Source: Latilactobacillus curvatus JCM 1096 = DSM 20019 | GTDB taxonomy: Bacteria; Bacillota; Bacilli; Lactobacillales; Lactobacillaceae | Direction: 5' to 3' | Assembly (NCBI RefSeq): GCF_004101845.1 | Contig: NZ_CP026116.1 | Location: forward strand, 1,364,001 to 1,428,000 | Length of the DNA: 64,000 nucleotides | Shown: positions 32,895-42,508 of the stretch, piece after piece | Position numbering within the stretch: the stretch's first letter is position 1 | Layout: the number at the start of each line of letters is the position of its first letter | Position numbers and translations under genes: made by a program | The notes under the pieces: model-generated | What the model was told of the DNA's origin: nothing | What the model saw: only the letters and a program-made list of their open reading frames with translations | The model's database searches: none

Positions 32895-34472
32895 TTATGC
32901 TTGGGTACCTTTTTGCATCCATAATTCATGAATAATGCCATACAGCCGGGCATAGTGATCGCTACTAGCATTTAAGCGCCACGTAAAATATAACGCCTCC
33001 GGATTAACGTTTTCGGGTAAGGCAATGCTCGACGTCCGAACAATCAGGTCTGCATCCCGTAAAGCTTCATCGGTCGTACTAACAGCGACATATTTGATAT
33101 TATCGAGTGCTGTTAAGATATCCATATAGCCAATGTAATCTTGCTCAATCACGAGTGCGACCTTCACCTGGCTTACAGGATGATACTGCTGGATGACTTG
33201 TTGAATTAAATTATAGTAAGCCTTTATCAAATTCTCCCGCCCACTTGCTAAAAAACTAAAAGCTGGTTCGAATAAGAGGTAATCTACGGTATCACTAATT
33301 TTTTTATGGAGTAGTTCATTGGGTTTTAGCTGCGGCATACGAATGACTAATTCATTAAAAACGACAGAGGTCGCGTCCATCCCAAGGATATAGGTCGTCA
33401 CCGTAGTCGTTAACAACGCATTTTTGAAAATATCATATGTGTGCTGCGAAATCTCTAACTCATGCATAATATCAAATGGAATACGCTCCAAAAAGGCAGT
33501 CACAAAACGATGAATTTCTGGTATATAACGTTCATCTGCCCAATCAGCAGTCACCTTAGTACTTGTTATTGAGCGTAACGGTACTGGACAATACCGTAAC
33601 AAGAAGAATAGTCCAGCGGCTTCTGAACGCCCTTCCGTTAACGTTAACTCTGCCAAACAAGTTCGTAATCCCGTTGATTCTTTAGTGAAATCGGCTGCAA
33701 GTAAATCACTGATTAAATTAGGATAGGGATACCGAATAGTTGCTAATTTTTCATCGGGCTGCACGACTGCACCGGCCATCACTCGATAATAAGTTACTGC
33801 CAGAATCGTGGCGCCAATTTCGTGCGTTAATAGGTTAGGCTTTTGCAATTGAAATTCATCACAGACATAGTCAAAGGCCGACAAAACACATTCGTGATTG
33901 ATTTCTTCAAATAGCCATTGATGCCCACCAGACGCCAACCAGTATAAGGCGGATAAGACCAATCGAATTGTCTTCTCATCACCTTCCAACCGGATTGGTT
34001 CGTATGAAACCCGTAAGTTGAAGGCGCGGGTTAGATCGCGGACTTGCTTCAAATGACGTAATACAGTTGCTTTACTACTATCATGCTCTGCTAAGAAGGT
34101 TTTAAACGATATATCCCCGCCCCGCAATAGAATCTGTACGAAATCATAGATGTCAGAATGTTGTACTAAATATAAATGATAGACATCACTTGGAATTGCG
34201 AAGAGTCGCTTAACATCATCTTCCTCCGTCCCTAATATTGCCTGCAGATCCCCAACAATACTGACATACGTATTGTATAAGCTACTATAATTACGGTCTA
34301 ACAATGTTGCCACTTGCTTCAAATTGACGTCATCGATTAGTGCTTCGCCCTTTTTAGCCATGCTCATTCGTTTTTTAATGGGTAATTCATCCCATTTGAC
34401 ATTAATAATATCTAAGAAAAGAGCATACTTATCTTTTTCTGCCGATGTTAAATAAACACTATTGGTATCCAC
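32895..34472 (-). CDS. Mga-like transcriptional regulator
   Basis: A 525-residue regulator of the Mga/AtxA type: two N-terminal DNA-binding helices regions (DVNLKQVATLLDRNYSSLYN near 45 and TFLAEHDSSKATVLRHLKQV near 120), PRD-like middle domains, and an EIIB-like C-terminal domain (VKVALVIEQDYIGYMDILTA near 435). Such proteins sense PTS phosphorylation and control surface or sugar genes. I use GTG 34472 (VDTNSVYL), 9 bp after AAGGGG; the ATG at 34520 has no ribosome site. It is the intact paralogue of the broken gene at 30390-31973. Confidence 0.82.
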   Translation of the reverse strand: MDTNSVYLTSAEKDKYALFLDIINVKWDELPIKKRMSMAKKGEALIDDVNLKQVATLLDRNYSSLYNTYVSIVGDLQAILGTEEDDVKRLFAIPSDVYHLYLVQHSDIYDFVQILLRGGDISFKTFLAEHDSSKATVLRHLKQVRDLTRAFNLRVSYEPIRLEGDEKTIRLVLSALYWLASGGHQWLFEEINHECVLSAFDYVCDEFQLQKPNLLTHEIGATILAVTYYRVMAGAVVQPDEKLATIRYPYPNLISDLLAADFTKESTGLRTCLAELTLTEGRSEAAGLFFLLRYCPVPLRSITSTKVTADWADERYIPEIHRFVTAFLERIPFDIMHELEISQHTYDIFKNALLTTTVTTYILGMDATSVVFNELVIRMPQLKPNELLHKKISDTVDYLLFEPAFSFLASGRENLIKAYYNLIQQVIQQYHPVSQVKVALVIEQDYIGYMDILTALDNIKYVAVSTTDEALRDADLIVRTSSIALPENVNPEALYFTWRLNASSDHYARLYGIIHELWMQKGTQA

Positions 34473-34656
34473 ATTGCTTAACCCCTTGTTCCAAATAATT
34501 GATATATATTTTACCATCAATCGATATTAAAGCATAACCATTCTACAGCGATATTTGTTGCGTATAACAAAAGGCAATGCGTTATTAACACACACCGCCT
34601 CAAAAGCTGAAAATAATTTCGTCATCAGCTCTAATTAAACCTGACACGCTAATAAC

Positions 34657-35689
34657 TTAAATCACCAATTGCCATTTCAAATCAGCATTATATGGGCCAA
34701 TCTGATAAGCATCATTATAAGGTAGTGATAACTGTAACTGACTTTGTTTCCAACCAACTGTGGTTCCATAACTCGTTAAATCTTGCTCACTGATTGGCCG
34801 CTGTAGAATCCCATCAATCCATTGATTATCGGGTGACTCATTAGTTAATGCTTTTGCATCACTATCATTTAAGCGGTATTTAAAATTTTCTTGCATATAA
34901 AAGGGATTATTGGGTCGTTGATTTATCCCCAGATAGCCTAGTTGTAAATCAAAATGACTACACAACGGATTACATACGACTACTTTCGGCGCTTTTGGTG
35001 TACCATTATCTGCCACTTTTAGTTGTACACTTGGTACCTCATTTAGCGCAATCGTCCGATTAGTCCCCCCTACTTTGACCCAAAATTTCGTCATCAAACG
35101 TAATTGTTTTCGGGATGCCAACTTCTACTGCCCCGTTTAAAGTTAATTTGAATTGGAATTTATCAATTGGATTTAAATCATCATTTGCAATAGGTGCACT
35201 TGCCGCCTTTTCAGACAACGCAAACTCAATGTCGCTTGTCCGCATGACATCACAATGCAGCCCTTGCTCCGTAGTAGTCGGATTCCCTGTCTGATTCTGA
35301 CTAGCATTAATTAGCTGTGCCATAAAGCTCTCCGATAAATGCAACTGCGAATCGGTTATCACCGGTTGCCACACTGCATTTTGATCTGCATTAACACGAT
35401 AGTATAACCCAAAAGAATCAGGCGGGTTAACTAGGTCGACTTGTCCTGTAATCCCGTACTGCGGGGCCGCATGCAGTGTGCCATCCGCATAATTAAACTG
35501 CGCATGGCCATTCGATTTTACAGACTGTGCATTTTTGGCACCCGGATCAGCTAATGTGACAGAGCGAATCTCAGGCACCTGAATGCCTGGAAAATCGTGG
35601 CCCTGACCAAAAACGGCTTTATCATGATTGGGTGAAATCGGAGCATCGGGTATGTAGACTAGTTCACGAATAATACTTTCAAGTCGCGA
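34657..35689 (-). pseudogene. Broken WxL-type cell-surface protein gene
   Basis: The coding frame lacks a start: it opens directly after a TAA at 35690-35692 with no signal peptide. It then shifts frame at a run of six G (minus strand; 35065-35070); removing one G joins ILGQSRG to TNRTIALNEVPSVQL and continues to the end. The C-terminal part (NADLKWQLVI) and beta-rich composition resemble WxL proteins that attach to peptidoglycan. The missing 5' end adjoins the promoter of the next gene. Two defects make a pseudogene the best call; the G-run alone could be a phase-variable tract. Confidence 0.65.
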
Positions 35690-35705
35690 TTAAATTCAGT
35701 ATACT
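35677..35705 (+). promoter_or_regulatory. Promoter of the deacetylase-like gene
   Basis: TTTCAA (35677-35682), 17-bp spacer, TATACT (35700-35705). Confidence 0.55.
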
Positions 35706-35742
35706 AAATTTAGATAAACAAACTTACTGGAGGATAGTATTC

Positions 35743-37158
35743 ATGCGGACTTGGCAAAAATGGACTTTGATTGTTCTGACACTCTTCTTAATACCCATTA
35801 TGTATTTTGAGAACCAATATTTTATGAGAGAGCAGTTTAAACAGTCGCAAAAGAATATGCAGCAGTCAACTTTAAGTGATTTTAATGACCAAGCAAGCGG
35901 TCAGTACGCGGCCTTTAAAATCTACGCTGTAGCCAAACCGCATGGAAAAATCTATTATTTTGTCCCACAAAACCAAAATGGGGCCAATATCGATTTACAA
36001 AAACAAGAAGTCGCACTCGGTAATCAGCTTTATGCAAAAGCACACAAAGAATCACCCGACATTGACCATATCACGTTGTACGTCAGTTATACTGCTAAGA
36101 ACTTGCAAGACAATACGTATGCTTTTAAGCCAACCGCCGAGGCTTATGGTTTTGTAAAATCACGGTTTAAGACCCGTTATCAACGCTTATTTTCACAAAC
36201 TGGAACTGAAGCCATCTATGATATGCAGCACAATACAACATCGGTTTCGTTTAAAGATTTACAAAAAGATAGCACAACAATTCCGATGATTCGTCAACTT
36301 GCAATTAACCAACAATTACAAGCCCATGATTATACCCCCGAACAACTTACACAATTGGAAGCACTTGATTTCCCGGGAAATGATCAAGCAACCAATTTTG
36401 ACTTTACAACAGATGGTCTAACATTGAAATTCGCAAAGAATCCTCTTGATATTGAAACAATTGCCCTGCCAATGGCAACGGTTGGTCCATACCTCAATCC
36501 CAACCTTGTCCCAGAAGACAATCAAATGCCTTCCAAAAAAGGTGGTGCTAAAAAGATTGCACTCACCTTTAATACGACATTAAAACCTAGCACTATTACG
36601 AGTGTCATTAATCAACTAAACGATTTAAACATCAAAGCAACTTTTTTCACTACTGGTAAAGCAGCTAAAGAACATCCGGATCAACTGAAGCAATTACTCA
36701 AAGCTGGCCATGTCGTTGGCACCCAAGCGTATAACAACGATGATGACTTGGATACAATGAGCGCGTCAGAAATTGCCGATAACCTCAAGCAAACCGATGC
36801 CGCCTACTTCAAAGCCAGTGGTCAATTGCCACACTTATTACGGGTCACAACCGAAACCCCTAGTACGGAATTAACAACCGCTGCTAGCCGGGCACTAATC
36901 GCTTGGAGTGTTGATTCGGAAGATTGGCGCTTAGATATTGATGCGCCGACAATTGCCAAAAATGTAAATGAGCGTATTACAGGTGGTGATCTTGTCCTAC
37001 TGCACACAAGTGAGGCAACGATTAAGGCATTACCCGCAATTGCTAAAGAACAAACCGCTCAAAAACGACATTTCGTGACAGTCAACGAGCTCTTCAAGCA
37101 ACGATTAACACCTTATCAACAATATTTCAAAGCTGGTGATCAACGCTCGCTACAATAA
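35743..37158 (+). CDS. Polysaccharide deacetylase-like protein with degenerate active site
   Basis: A 471-residue protein with an N-terminal membrane anchor (residues 7-22), an extracytoplasmic region (about 50-250) and a C-terminal NodB-like domain (about 265-455). The catalytic motifs are eroded: TFDDG is TFNTT, the metal-binding H(S/T)xxH site reads VVGTQAYNNDD, and RPPYG reads LLRVTTETP. The later structural motifs WSVDSEDWR and LLHTS remain. It probably binds cell-wall glycan without deacetylating it, or has another role. GGAGGATAG precedes the ATG. It is a single gene ending at a strong terminator. Confidence 0.8.
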   Translation: MRTWQKWTLIVLTLFLIPIMYFENQYFMREQFKQSQKNMQQSTLSDFNDQASGQYAAFKIYAVAKPHGKIYYFVPQNQNGANIDLQKQEVALGNQLYAKAHKESPDIDHITLYVSYTAKNLQDNTYAFKPTAEAYGFVKSRFKTRYQRLFSQTGTEAIYDMQHNTTSVSFKDLQKDSTTIPMIRQLAINQQLQAHDYTPEQLTQLEALDFPGNDQATNFDFTTDGLTLKFAKNPLDIETIALPMATVGPYLNPNLVPEDNQMPSKKGGAKKIALTFNTTLKPSTITSVINQLNDLNIKATFFTTGKAAKEHPDQLKQLLKAGHVVGTQAYNNDDDLDTMSASEIADNLKQTDAAYFKASGQLPHLLRVTTETPSTELTTAASRALIAWSVDSEDWRLDIDAPTIAKNVNERITGGDLVLLHTSEATIKALPAIAKEQTAQKRHFVTVNELFKQRLTPYQQYFKAGDQRSLQ

Positions 37159-37161
37159 CGC

Positions 37162-37197
37162 AAAAAGGCCCGACAACTTAAATTGTCGGGCCTTTTT
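37162..37197. terminator. Bidirectional terminator between deacetylase-like gene and lysP
   Basis: Arms AAAAAGGCCCGACAA and TTGTCGGGCCTTTTT with a 6-nt loop. Confidence 0.9.
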
Positions 37198-37227
37198 GTA
37201 ATCTAAACGTGCTCCGTAAGCCGCACG

Positions 37228-38658
37228 CTATTTATGTTTTGATAAATCAACTTCTTCTAGTGGAATCATCTTAGTTTTGTACCGTACTTTATAGTAAACA
37301 TATAGTACGACAAACAATGGAATGCTCATATAACTAATCCCAATCGCTGTCCAATCGAAGTTCTTAAAGGCTTGAATATCTTGCCCTGCAATCACCAATA
37401 AACAAAGCACGAATGCAAAAATGGGACCAAATGGGAACCAACGTGCATGATATTTCAATTCGCTCAACTGATGACCTTGTGCCTTGAACGCACGACGGAA
37501 ACGATAATGTGACACAGCAATTCCTAACCAAGCAATAAACCCAGTCAACCCACTAGCTGCCACTAAGAATAAATAAATCCGAGTTCCAAAAATACTTGTC
37601 ACAAAGGTTAAAGCTCCTATGATTGTTGTACCAATCAGTGCCATTACTGGGACGCCACGTTTGCTTGTCTTAGCGAAAATTTTAGCTGCATAGCCATCTT
37701 CAGCCATTGACCACAACATCCGGGATGAAGCGTACATCCCTGAGTTTGCCGCTGATAACACTGATGTTAAGATCACTGCGTTCATGATGCTGGCTGCAGA
37801 AGCTAACCCAGCCCGTTTGAACACTAACGTAAATGGACTAACAGCAATATTCGTTTCACTCGCGCCCAACAATGAGTGGCTATCATAAGGAATTAAACAA
37901 GCAATCACGAAGATTGAAAGAATATAAAATAGCAGAATGCGCCAGAAAACTTGTTTAATGGCCTTTGGAATACTCTTTTCTGGGGTCTTTGATTCACCAG
38001 CTGTAATCCCAATTAGTTCGGTGCCTTGGAATGAGAAGCCAGCAATGACGAAGACACTCAACATCATTGGTAACCCACCAACAAATGGGGCCTTCTTATA
38101 AGTGAAGTTACTCAAGCCAGTATGATGGCCACCCATAATCCCGAGAATCGTTAGTAACCCAACACCTAAGAAAATAATGACCGTAATCACTTTGATTAAC
38201 GCAAACCAATATTCCGTTTCGCCGAATGATTTAACACTCGTGATGTTAATCAAGAAAATTAATAATAGTGCGACTAAGCTAAAAATCCACCCTGGCATAT
38301 CAGGAAGCCAGAATTCCGTAACGAGTGCCGCGGTACTAATATCAACCGCCAACGTAATCGCCCAGTTAAACCAATAATTCCACCCTAACGCAAAACCAAG
38401 GGCTGGATCAACAAACCGCGTTGCATAGGTTGAGAAAGAACCTGAGACAGGCAAGTACGTTGCCATTTCACCCAAACTGGTCATCAAGAAGAAGACCATA
38501 ATCCCAATCCCACAATAGGCTAACAATGCACCACCTGGACCTGCCTTTGCAATTGCTGAACCACTTGTCACAAACAAGCCCGTCCCGATACTACCGCCCA
38601 ACGCAATCATCGAAAGATGCCGCGTCTTTAACTCCCGCTTCATTTCATTTCCTGCCAT
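37228..38658 (-). CDS. lysP: Lysine-specific permease (APC family)
   Basis: A 476-residue amino-acid permease with twelve membrane helices. It starts with the APC signature MIALGGSIGTGLFVTSG and continues with GPGGALLAYCGIGI and GEMATYLPVSGSF, typical of LysP and related basic amino-acid permeases. The lysine riboswitch in its leader makes lysine the substrate with good confidence. The ATG at 38658 is used; ATG 38643 (MKRELKTRHLS) is a possible alternative with AGGA upstream. Monocistronic, with a strong promoter 300 bp upstream of the start codon. Confidence 0.92.
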   Translation of the reverse strand: MAGNEMKRELKTRHLSMIALGGSIGTGLFVTSGSAIAKAGPGGALLAYCGIGIMVFFLMTSLGEMATYLPVSGSFSTYATRFVDPALGFALGWNYWFNWAITLAVDISTAALVTEFWLPDMPGWIFSLVALLLIFLINITSVKSFGETEYWFALIKVITVIIFLGVGLLTILGIMGGHHTGLSNFTYKKAPFVGGLPMMLSVFVIAGFSFQGTELIGITAGESKTPEKSIPKAIKQVFWRILLFYILSIFVIACLIPYDSHSLLGASETNIAVSPFTLVFKRAGLASAASIMNAVILTSVLSAANSGMYASSRMLWSMAEDGYAAKIFAKTSKRGVPVMALIGTTIIGALTFVTSIFGTRIYLFLVAASGLTGFIAWLGIAVSHYRFRRAFKAQGHQLSELKYHARWFPFGPIFAFVLCLLVIAGQDIQAFKNFDWTAIGISYMSIPLFVVLYVYYKVRYKTKMIPLEEVDLSKHK

Positions 38659-38716
38659 AATACTTCGCTCTTTTCTCTATGATTTCAAGAAAAAGCCCCA
38701 ACCACGTTCTAGCAAA

Positions 38717-38954
38717 CAAAAAAACAGTCTTTTTGTCTGCTAAAAACGACAAAAAGACTGATAGCCTTATAATATCCGTTGATAGCGCCCCGTAACATTT
38801 CGTTACGACAGTCCTTGATTTATTCAACCAAGTCCCAACATCAAAATGAATAAGCAAATTGACATTTCGGCAAATTCCCCTTTAATTATCCCTCATTACT
38901 GCTTAGTCAGTTCAGGGTAACGACTCATGGTTTTTGCGACCTCTTATCTTGTTA
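38717..38954 (-). promoter_or_regulatory. Lysine riboswitch (L box) with terminator
   Basis: The minus-strand leader has the L-box elements in order: AAGATAAGAGGTCGC near 38936-38950, GGGGAATTTGCCGAA, GTTGAATAAATCAAGGACTGTC, and GGCGCTATCA near 38780. It ends in a terminator with arms 38726-38737 and 38748-38759 and a T-tract. Lysine binding should stop transcription of lysP. Confidence 0.93.
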
Positions 38955-38960
38955 GAAATG

Positions 38961-38989
38961 AGTATACAGAATTCACACAACCACGTCAA
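38961..38989 (-). promoter_or_regulatory. lysP promoter
   Basis: TTGACG (38984-38989), 17-bp spacer, TATACT (38961-38966) just ahead of the L box. Confidence 0.8.
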
Positions 38990-39000
38990 TTATTTCCATT

Positions 39001-39031
39001 AAAAAACCACGATTATTTCAATCGTGGTTTT
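39001..39031 (-). terminator. Terminator of the DUF916 gene
   Basis: Arms AAAACCACGATT and AATCGTGGTTTT with a 5-nt loop, T-tract on the minus strand, directly after the gene and just upstream of the lysP promoter. Confidence 0.85.
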
Positions 39032-39039
39032 CATTTTGC

Positions 39040-40080
39040 TTATTGTTCTTTATCTTTGCGTGATTTCCGCCATAAAAGAATTATCAATAGTAGGATAATG
39101 ACAATCATAATACCGATAATGACATATAACCACCAGTTATTGTTCTCTGGTAATTCAACGGCCTTATCGTTATATTTTGCAACTTCCTGACGGGTAATCT
39201 CGAAGTTTTTAGAAAGTAGCCAACTCCCCTTATTCGATGTTACGCGTAACTTAATATTATATTTACCGGCTTTTAATGGTTGATTCTTTAAATCAATCCC
39301 GTAATTAAAGTTTGAATTAGGGGCCATCTCTAAGTCGCTGCGTTTGTTCTGATACAGAACCTTGTTTGACCCAACTTTGCGGATTTCACCTTTAACAACC
39401 ATCTTACCGACTGAATTAGCTTTGACGTTCTGAACATTGGCTAAAACGGCAGTATGACTATTGATCAATCCTGCTTTCACCTTATTCAGCCGTAGACTAG
39501 GATGCACCATTTCATCTGATTCAGTCAGTTTAGCTGCAAGAATGTAGGCATATTGGTTGGTTAAAGTAGCCCCACCTTTTCGTTCCAACGCCTGATCAAC
39601 CTGACTCTTAGGGACTTGTGAAATATAAAAGCCACCTAAAACCAGCCCTTTAAATGATTCATTTGGCACTGTTAAATCGAAAGTCACCGTCTGTTCACCG
39701 TTAGCCGGTACCTTTACCCGTTGCGCGCCCGACATCATATCACTAAACGAATACTTTAACGTGCTATCTCGCTTAGTATTGGTTCCTGTATAATCAATCA
39801 ATCCATTTTCATTGGTTGTCGCTGTCGTAGGGGTCACATCGACCGTAATTGGTTTTGTTCCACTATTTTGAACCCGCACACCAACTTCTTGTTTTCGACC
39901 AGGAGTAACTTTTAAATCATAATAGCCCAACTCCGTATCCGTTTGATTATCAGGATAGACGGGCGTAACCGAATAAGTCACTTTCTCCGCCTGAACTGGT
40001 TGATGACTAACCATCAACATCAGGTCAAAAGTGGCAACCACCGCTAATAACAATCCAAATCGTTGCTTCATTCGTCTCAT
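39040..40080 (-). CDS. DUF916/DUF3324 cell-surface protein
   Basis: A 346-residue membrane-anchored surface protein. A signal peptide ends near VQA-E at residue 32; two immunoglobulin-like domains follow (DUF916, about 33-155, with YYDLKVTPG and GTKPITVDVTPTTA; DUF3324, about 160-295), then a C-terminal membrane helix (about 312-336) and a basic tail. Such proteins bind WxL proteins and peptidoglycan and normally sit in operons with WxL genes; here it stands alone, though a broken WxL-like gene lies about 4 kb away. AAGGAG is 11 bp before the ATG. Confidence 0.88.
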   Translation of the reverse strand: MRRMKQRFGLLLAVVATFDLMLMVSHQPVQAEKVTYSVTPVYPDNQTDTELGYYDLKVTPGRKQEVGVRVQNSGTKPITVDVTPTTATTNENGLIDYTGTNTKRDSTLKYSFSDMMSGAQRVKVPANGEQTVTFDLTVPNESFKGLVLGGFYISQVPKSQVDQALERKGGATLTNQYAYILAAKLTESDEMVHPSLRLNKVKAGLINSHTAVLANVQNVKANSVGKMVVKGEIRKVGSNKVLYQNKRSDLEMAPNSNFNYGIDLKNQPLKAGKYNIKLRVTSNKGSWLLSKNFEITRQEVAKYNDKAVELPENNNWWLYVIIGIMIVIILLLIILLWRKSRKDKEQ

Positions 40081-40313
40081 TCTATTCGCTACTCCTTCTA
40101 ATTCAGAGTACGTTTTATGTAATAAAATAATAAGTTTTCAGCAAATATATATTTTTAATTTTGGTGTTAATTATTTTCTTCACTATTAATCTTAATCCTT
40201 TGTTAACAAGTGGTACGGCGTTAATTGGATATGCCATTGTCCATTTTTTAAATAAATTCTCAATTTTCTGAAACTATCAACTAATCAATTGAAAACTAAT
40301 TTTCAATTTCAGC

Positions 40314-40346
40314 ACAAAAAAAGCAATCCAACAACCGGATTGCTTT
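40314..40346 (-). terminator. Terminator of the Rrf2 gene
   Basis: Arms AAAGCAATCC and GGATTGCTTT, 7-nt loop, T-tract on the minus strand. Between here and 40080 the DNA is AT-rich with one perfect inverted repeat (40287-40308). Confidence 0.85.
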
Positions 40347-40350
40347 CACT

Positions 40351-40866
40351 CTATTTTAAATTTTTAATGATCTTCTGGATGAGTAATTCACGCTGTTCGG
40401 CTGATTGATTCCAATCAATCACTGGAATGGCTTGATGCCCAATTGTCTCAATAATCAAGCCAGAAACAGTTTGCCGTTTTAACTCGTTCGCCCATAGCAT
40501 GTCCGCCTTGTGGAACGCAGCGTTAATAATCAATGTTCCTTGTTTAGCAACGGGTTGGAAGTCATTGAAGACCGTATCCAACTTACCCGTATCTGGATAA
40601 GACTTAATTTGTCCTTCCGTGGCCAACACAACATCGTAGATTGAAACTTCATCGGCTGGCCGCGCTAGTGTAAAACCACCACTATTACCAGAAGCCGATT
40701 TCACTAGCCCAGCCACTACTAACTTACGAATAATTTTGCGTAGGTAAGTCTGTGACCCGCCTAAGCGATGATGAATGACTTCAGACGAAATTGTGTGTTC
40801 AGGATCTTGCGTCGCCAAAAGTACGATAATACAAGTTGCTTGTTCAAACGCCCGTGTTAAATGCAT
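40351..40866 (-). CDS. Rrf2-family transcriptional regulator
   Basis: A 171-residue Rrf2 regulator: winged helix at residues 1-85 (SSEVIHHRLGGSQTYLRKIIRKLVVAGLVKS and the wing SGNSGGFTLARP), followed by a dimer helix and a C-terminal extension. Only one cysteine (C12) occurs, so the FeS cluster of IscR/NsrR types is absent; it is closer to the YwnA-like regulators. It is the second gene of a two-gene unit, 30 bp after the hypothetical gene upstream. Its target is not evident. Confidence 0.85.
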   Translation of the reverse strand: MHLTRAFEQATCIIVLLATQDPEHTISSEVIHHRLGGSQTYLRKIIRKLVVAGLVKSASGNSGGFTLARPADEVSIYDVVLATEGQIKSYPDTGKLDTVFNDFQPVAKQGTLIINAAFHKADMLWANELKRQTVSGLIIETIGHQAIPVIDWNQSAEQRELLIQKIIKNLK

Positions 40867-40896
40867 TAGCCCTATCCCCTTTTTAACAGTCGCGCA

Positions 40897-41433
40897 CTAC
40901 GCCTTTCGCGTCTTAATGAATGAACCAGAGGATTGACCTGCGTCGGTTTGTACCTCAAACCCATATTTTTCAAGAATGTGTGCAACTTTCTTAAAATCAT
41001 CTCTATCGAACGTACTGATATTACCATCAATTGTTTCAATTTCCAACTTATTCGCTAAATTACAGAAGGCTTTCACTGCCAATTGTGCTAAACCAAGATT
41101 TTGGAAATCATAAACAGCTAAGCGTGAAGCTGCTCCCAATGTTTCAAGAACTGTAATGTGCATTTCTTTTTTCCATTTATTGGTTTCAAATAAGAGTTGT
41201 GTTTGAAAATCAACCGTTGAATGTCCAAAGCGGTCGACGTTAGCGTATGGTGTGTAGACAAAAATCGAACTTGTCGATTCTTGTTGACCATTTTCGCGAT
41301 AGTCTGTATAGACGATGTACTGCTTAACCTTTTCATCATTAACCTGGTTCATACTTGATAGAATCGTCAAATTTTCGTTTGCCTCAATTTGCGCTAACTT
41401 CCGTGCATAGGCTTGGTCGTTTTCGTTTGCCAT
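40897..41433 (-). CDS. Hypothetical protein in operon with Rrf2 regulator
   Basis: A soluble, 178-residue protein that I do not recognise. I use the ATG at 41433, 9 bp after ATGGGGGT; the longer frame from 41484 has no ribosome site. No signal peptide or membrane helix. Mixed alpha/beta with a segment SIFVYTPYANVDRFGHSTVD and a C-terminal part ISTFDRDDFKKVAHILEKYGFEV. Same strand and 30 bp before the Rrf2 gene, so probably co-regulated. Confidence 0.75.
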   Translation of the reverse strand: MANENDQAYARKLAQIEANENLTILSSMNQVNDEKVKQYIVYTDYRENGQQESTSSIFVYTPYANVDRFGHSTVDFQTQLLFETNKWKKEMHITVLETLGAASRLAVYDFQNLGLAQLAVKAFCNLANKLEIETIDGNISTFDRDDFKKVAHILEKYGFEVQTDAGQSSGSFIKTRKA

Positions 41434-41522
41434 TTGATTAACCCCCATTTGTCTTTCAAACCGATTATACCATAGCTTTCTCATTTAAACCGTGATTTAT
41501 TACGGTTATAACCATGTTATTT

Positions 41523-42047
41523 TTACAATTTGAAAACGTTCACTATTCGGCGGTAGTACTGAACTCGTTGCCCGCCTAAATAATCCGGTAGTTGTGATTG
41601 ATAAGTCTTCTCGAACTGAACTTTCTGTAAACTCGCTTGCGATGCTTGGTTGGTTAAAAAGCAGGCCGCATTAAAGGTGTTTACACCAGTTTCTTGCGCA
41701 TAGGCTTGCATCGTTGCCGGCAATACTGCGCTGATAATCCCACGTCGTTGATATGCCGGTAAGATGGCAAAACTGAGTTCATATGCCGCGACTGATTGTC
41801 CATCCGCACTAAGGGTAGGGGCGAGCATTATCAATCCTTGCACCACCTGCGTTGTGCGATCAACAATCGCCCAAGCATCCTCATCATTCATCAACATTGT
41901 TAGAAACGACTGTGCTTCTTGTTGAGATTGAAAAGCCGTCATATTTAGCTGCGTCACAATCTTTTTTTGACAACCAATTTGATAGACCACTTCAAGATCC
42001 ATTGGTTGAAAATGCCGTAGTTCAGTTGTGGCAGTCCTAATCTGCAT
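41523..42047 (-). CDS. GNAT-family N-acetyltransferase
   Basis: A 174-residue GNAT enzyme, RimJ-like: motif A is AYELSFAILPAYQRRGIISAVLPATMQAYAQ (partly; the Q/RxxG acetyl-CoA loop is QRRGII near residue 108), followed by FNAACFLTNQASQASLQKVQF of motif B. The substrate is unknown. The start is ATG 42047, 9 bp after AAAGGAG; upstream in-frame ATGs lack ribosome sites. Confidence 0.82.
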   Translation of the reverse strand: MQIRTATTELRHFQPMDLEVVYQIGCQKKIVTQLNMTAFQSQQEAQSFLTMLMNDEDAWAIVDRTTQVVQGLIMLAPTLSADGQSVAAYELSFAILPAYQRRGIISAVLPATMQAYAQETGVNTFNAACFLTNQASQASLQKVQFEKTYQSQLPDYLGGQRVQYYRRIVNVFKL

Positions 42048-42214
42048 CTGGAACAACTCCTTTGTCATATCAACACTCATAGTAACCCACTTACAGTGTT
42101 GCGCCAAGTAAATTCTTATGTTTCCATTAAACAAAAGCGCCAAAGTTATGGTATACCACTTTTTCAGTTTATACTAATAACGATTAATTACTCTTGTAGA
42201 AAGCGAGCATACCG

Positions 42215-42499
42215 ATGACATTCCGCGATTATTTCCATTTATTTTCGACCGTTTCTCAACAAGCCGAATCCTATGATTATTTTTTACACTTTATTGAGAC
42301 ACCTGTTCCTGATTTACAACGGTATCCCGAATTAACTAAAATTTGTGATTGGGCCGCTTATGATGATCACAGTTTTCGTCTGTGGACAAGCTTGCCCCTC
42401 GACGAATTCGAGCAGCGTTTTGCTGAAACTGTCCCATTACCAAGCGATTCTTACCAGTTAGATTACAGTTACAATTTGCAAGATACAAATTTTTTCTAA
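42215..42499 (+). CDS. Small hypothetical protein, YozE-like
   Basis: A 94-residue protein, acidic and rich in Tyr and Phe. The segment CDWAAYDDHSFRLWTS followed by FEQRFAE is reminiscent of the small YozE family (AYEDHSFPKTS), but the match is weak and I do not assign a function. GAAAGCGAG precedes the ATG by 7 bp. Its end is just before the promoter of the T-box transcript. Confidence 0.6.
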   Translation: MTFRDYFHLFSTVSQQAESYDYFLHFIETPVPDLQRYPELTKICDWAAYDDHSFRLWTSLPLDEFEQRFAETVPLPSDSYQLDYSYNLQDTNFF

Positions 42500-42508
42500 A
42501 GTTCATGC

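Noticed and set aside
40287-40308. Perfect inverted repeat AATTGAAAA/TTTTCAATT downstream of the Rrf2 gene
   Set aside because: AT-rich and outside any clear promoter; likely chance in an AT-rich spacer or an accessory terminator element.
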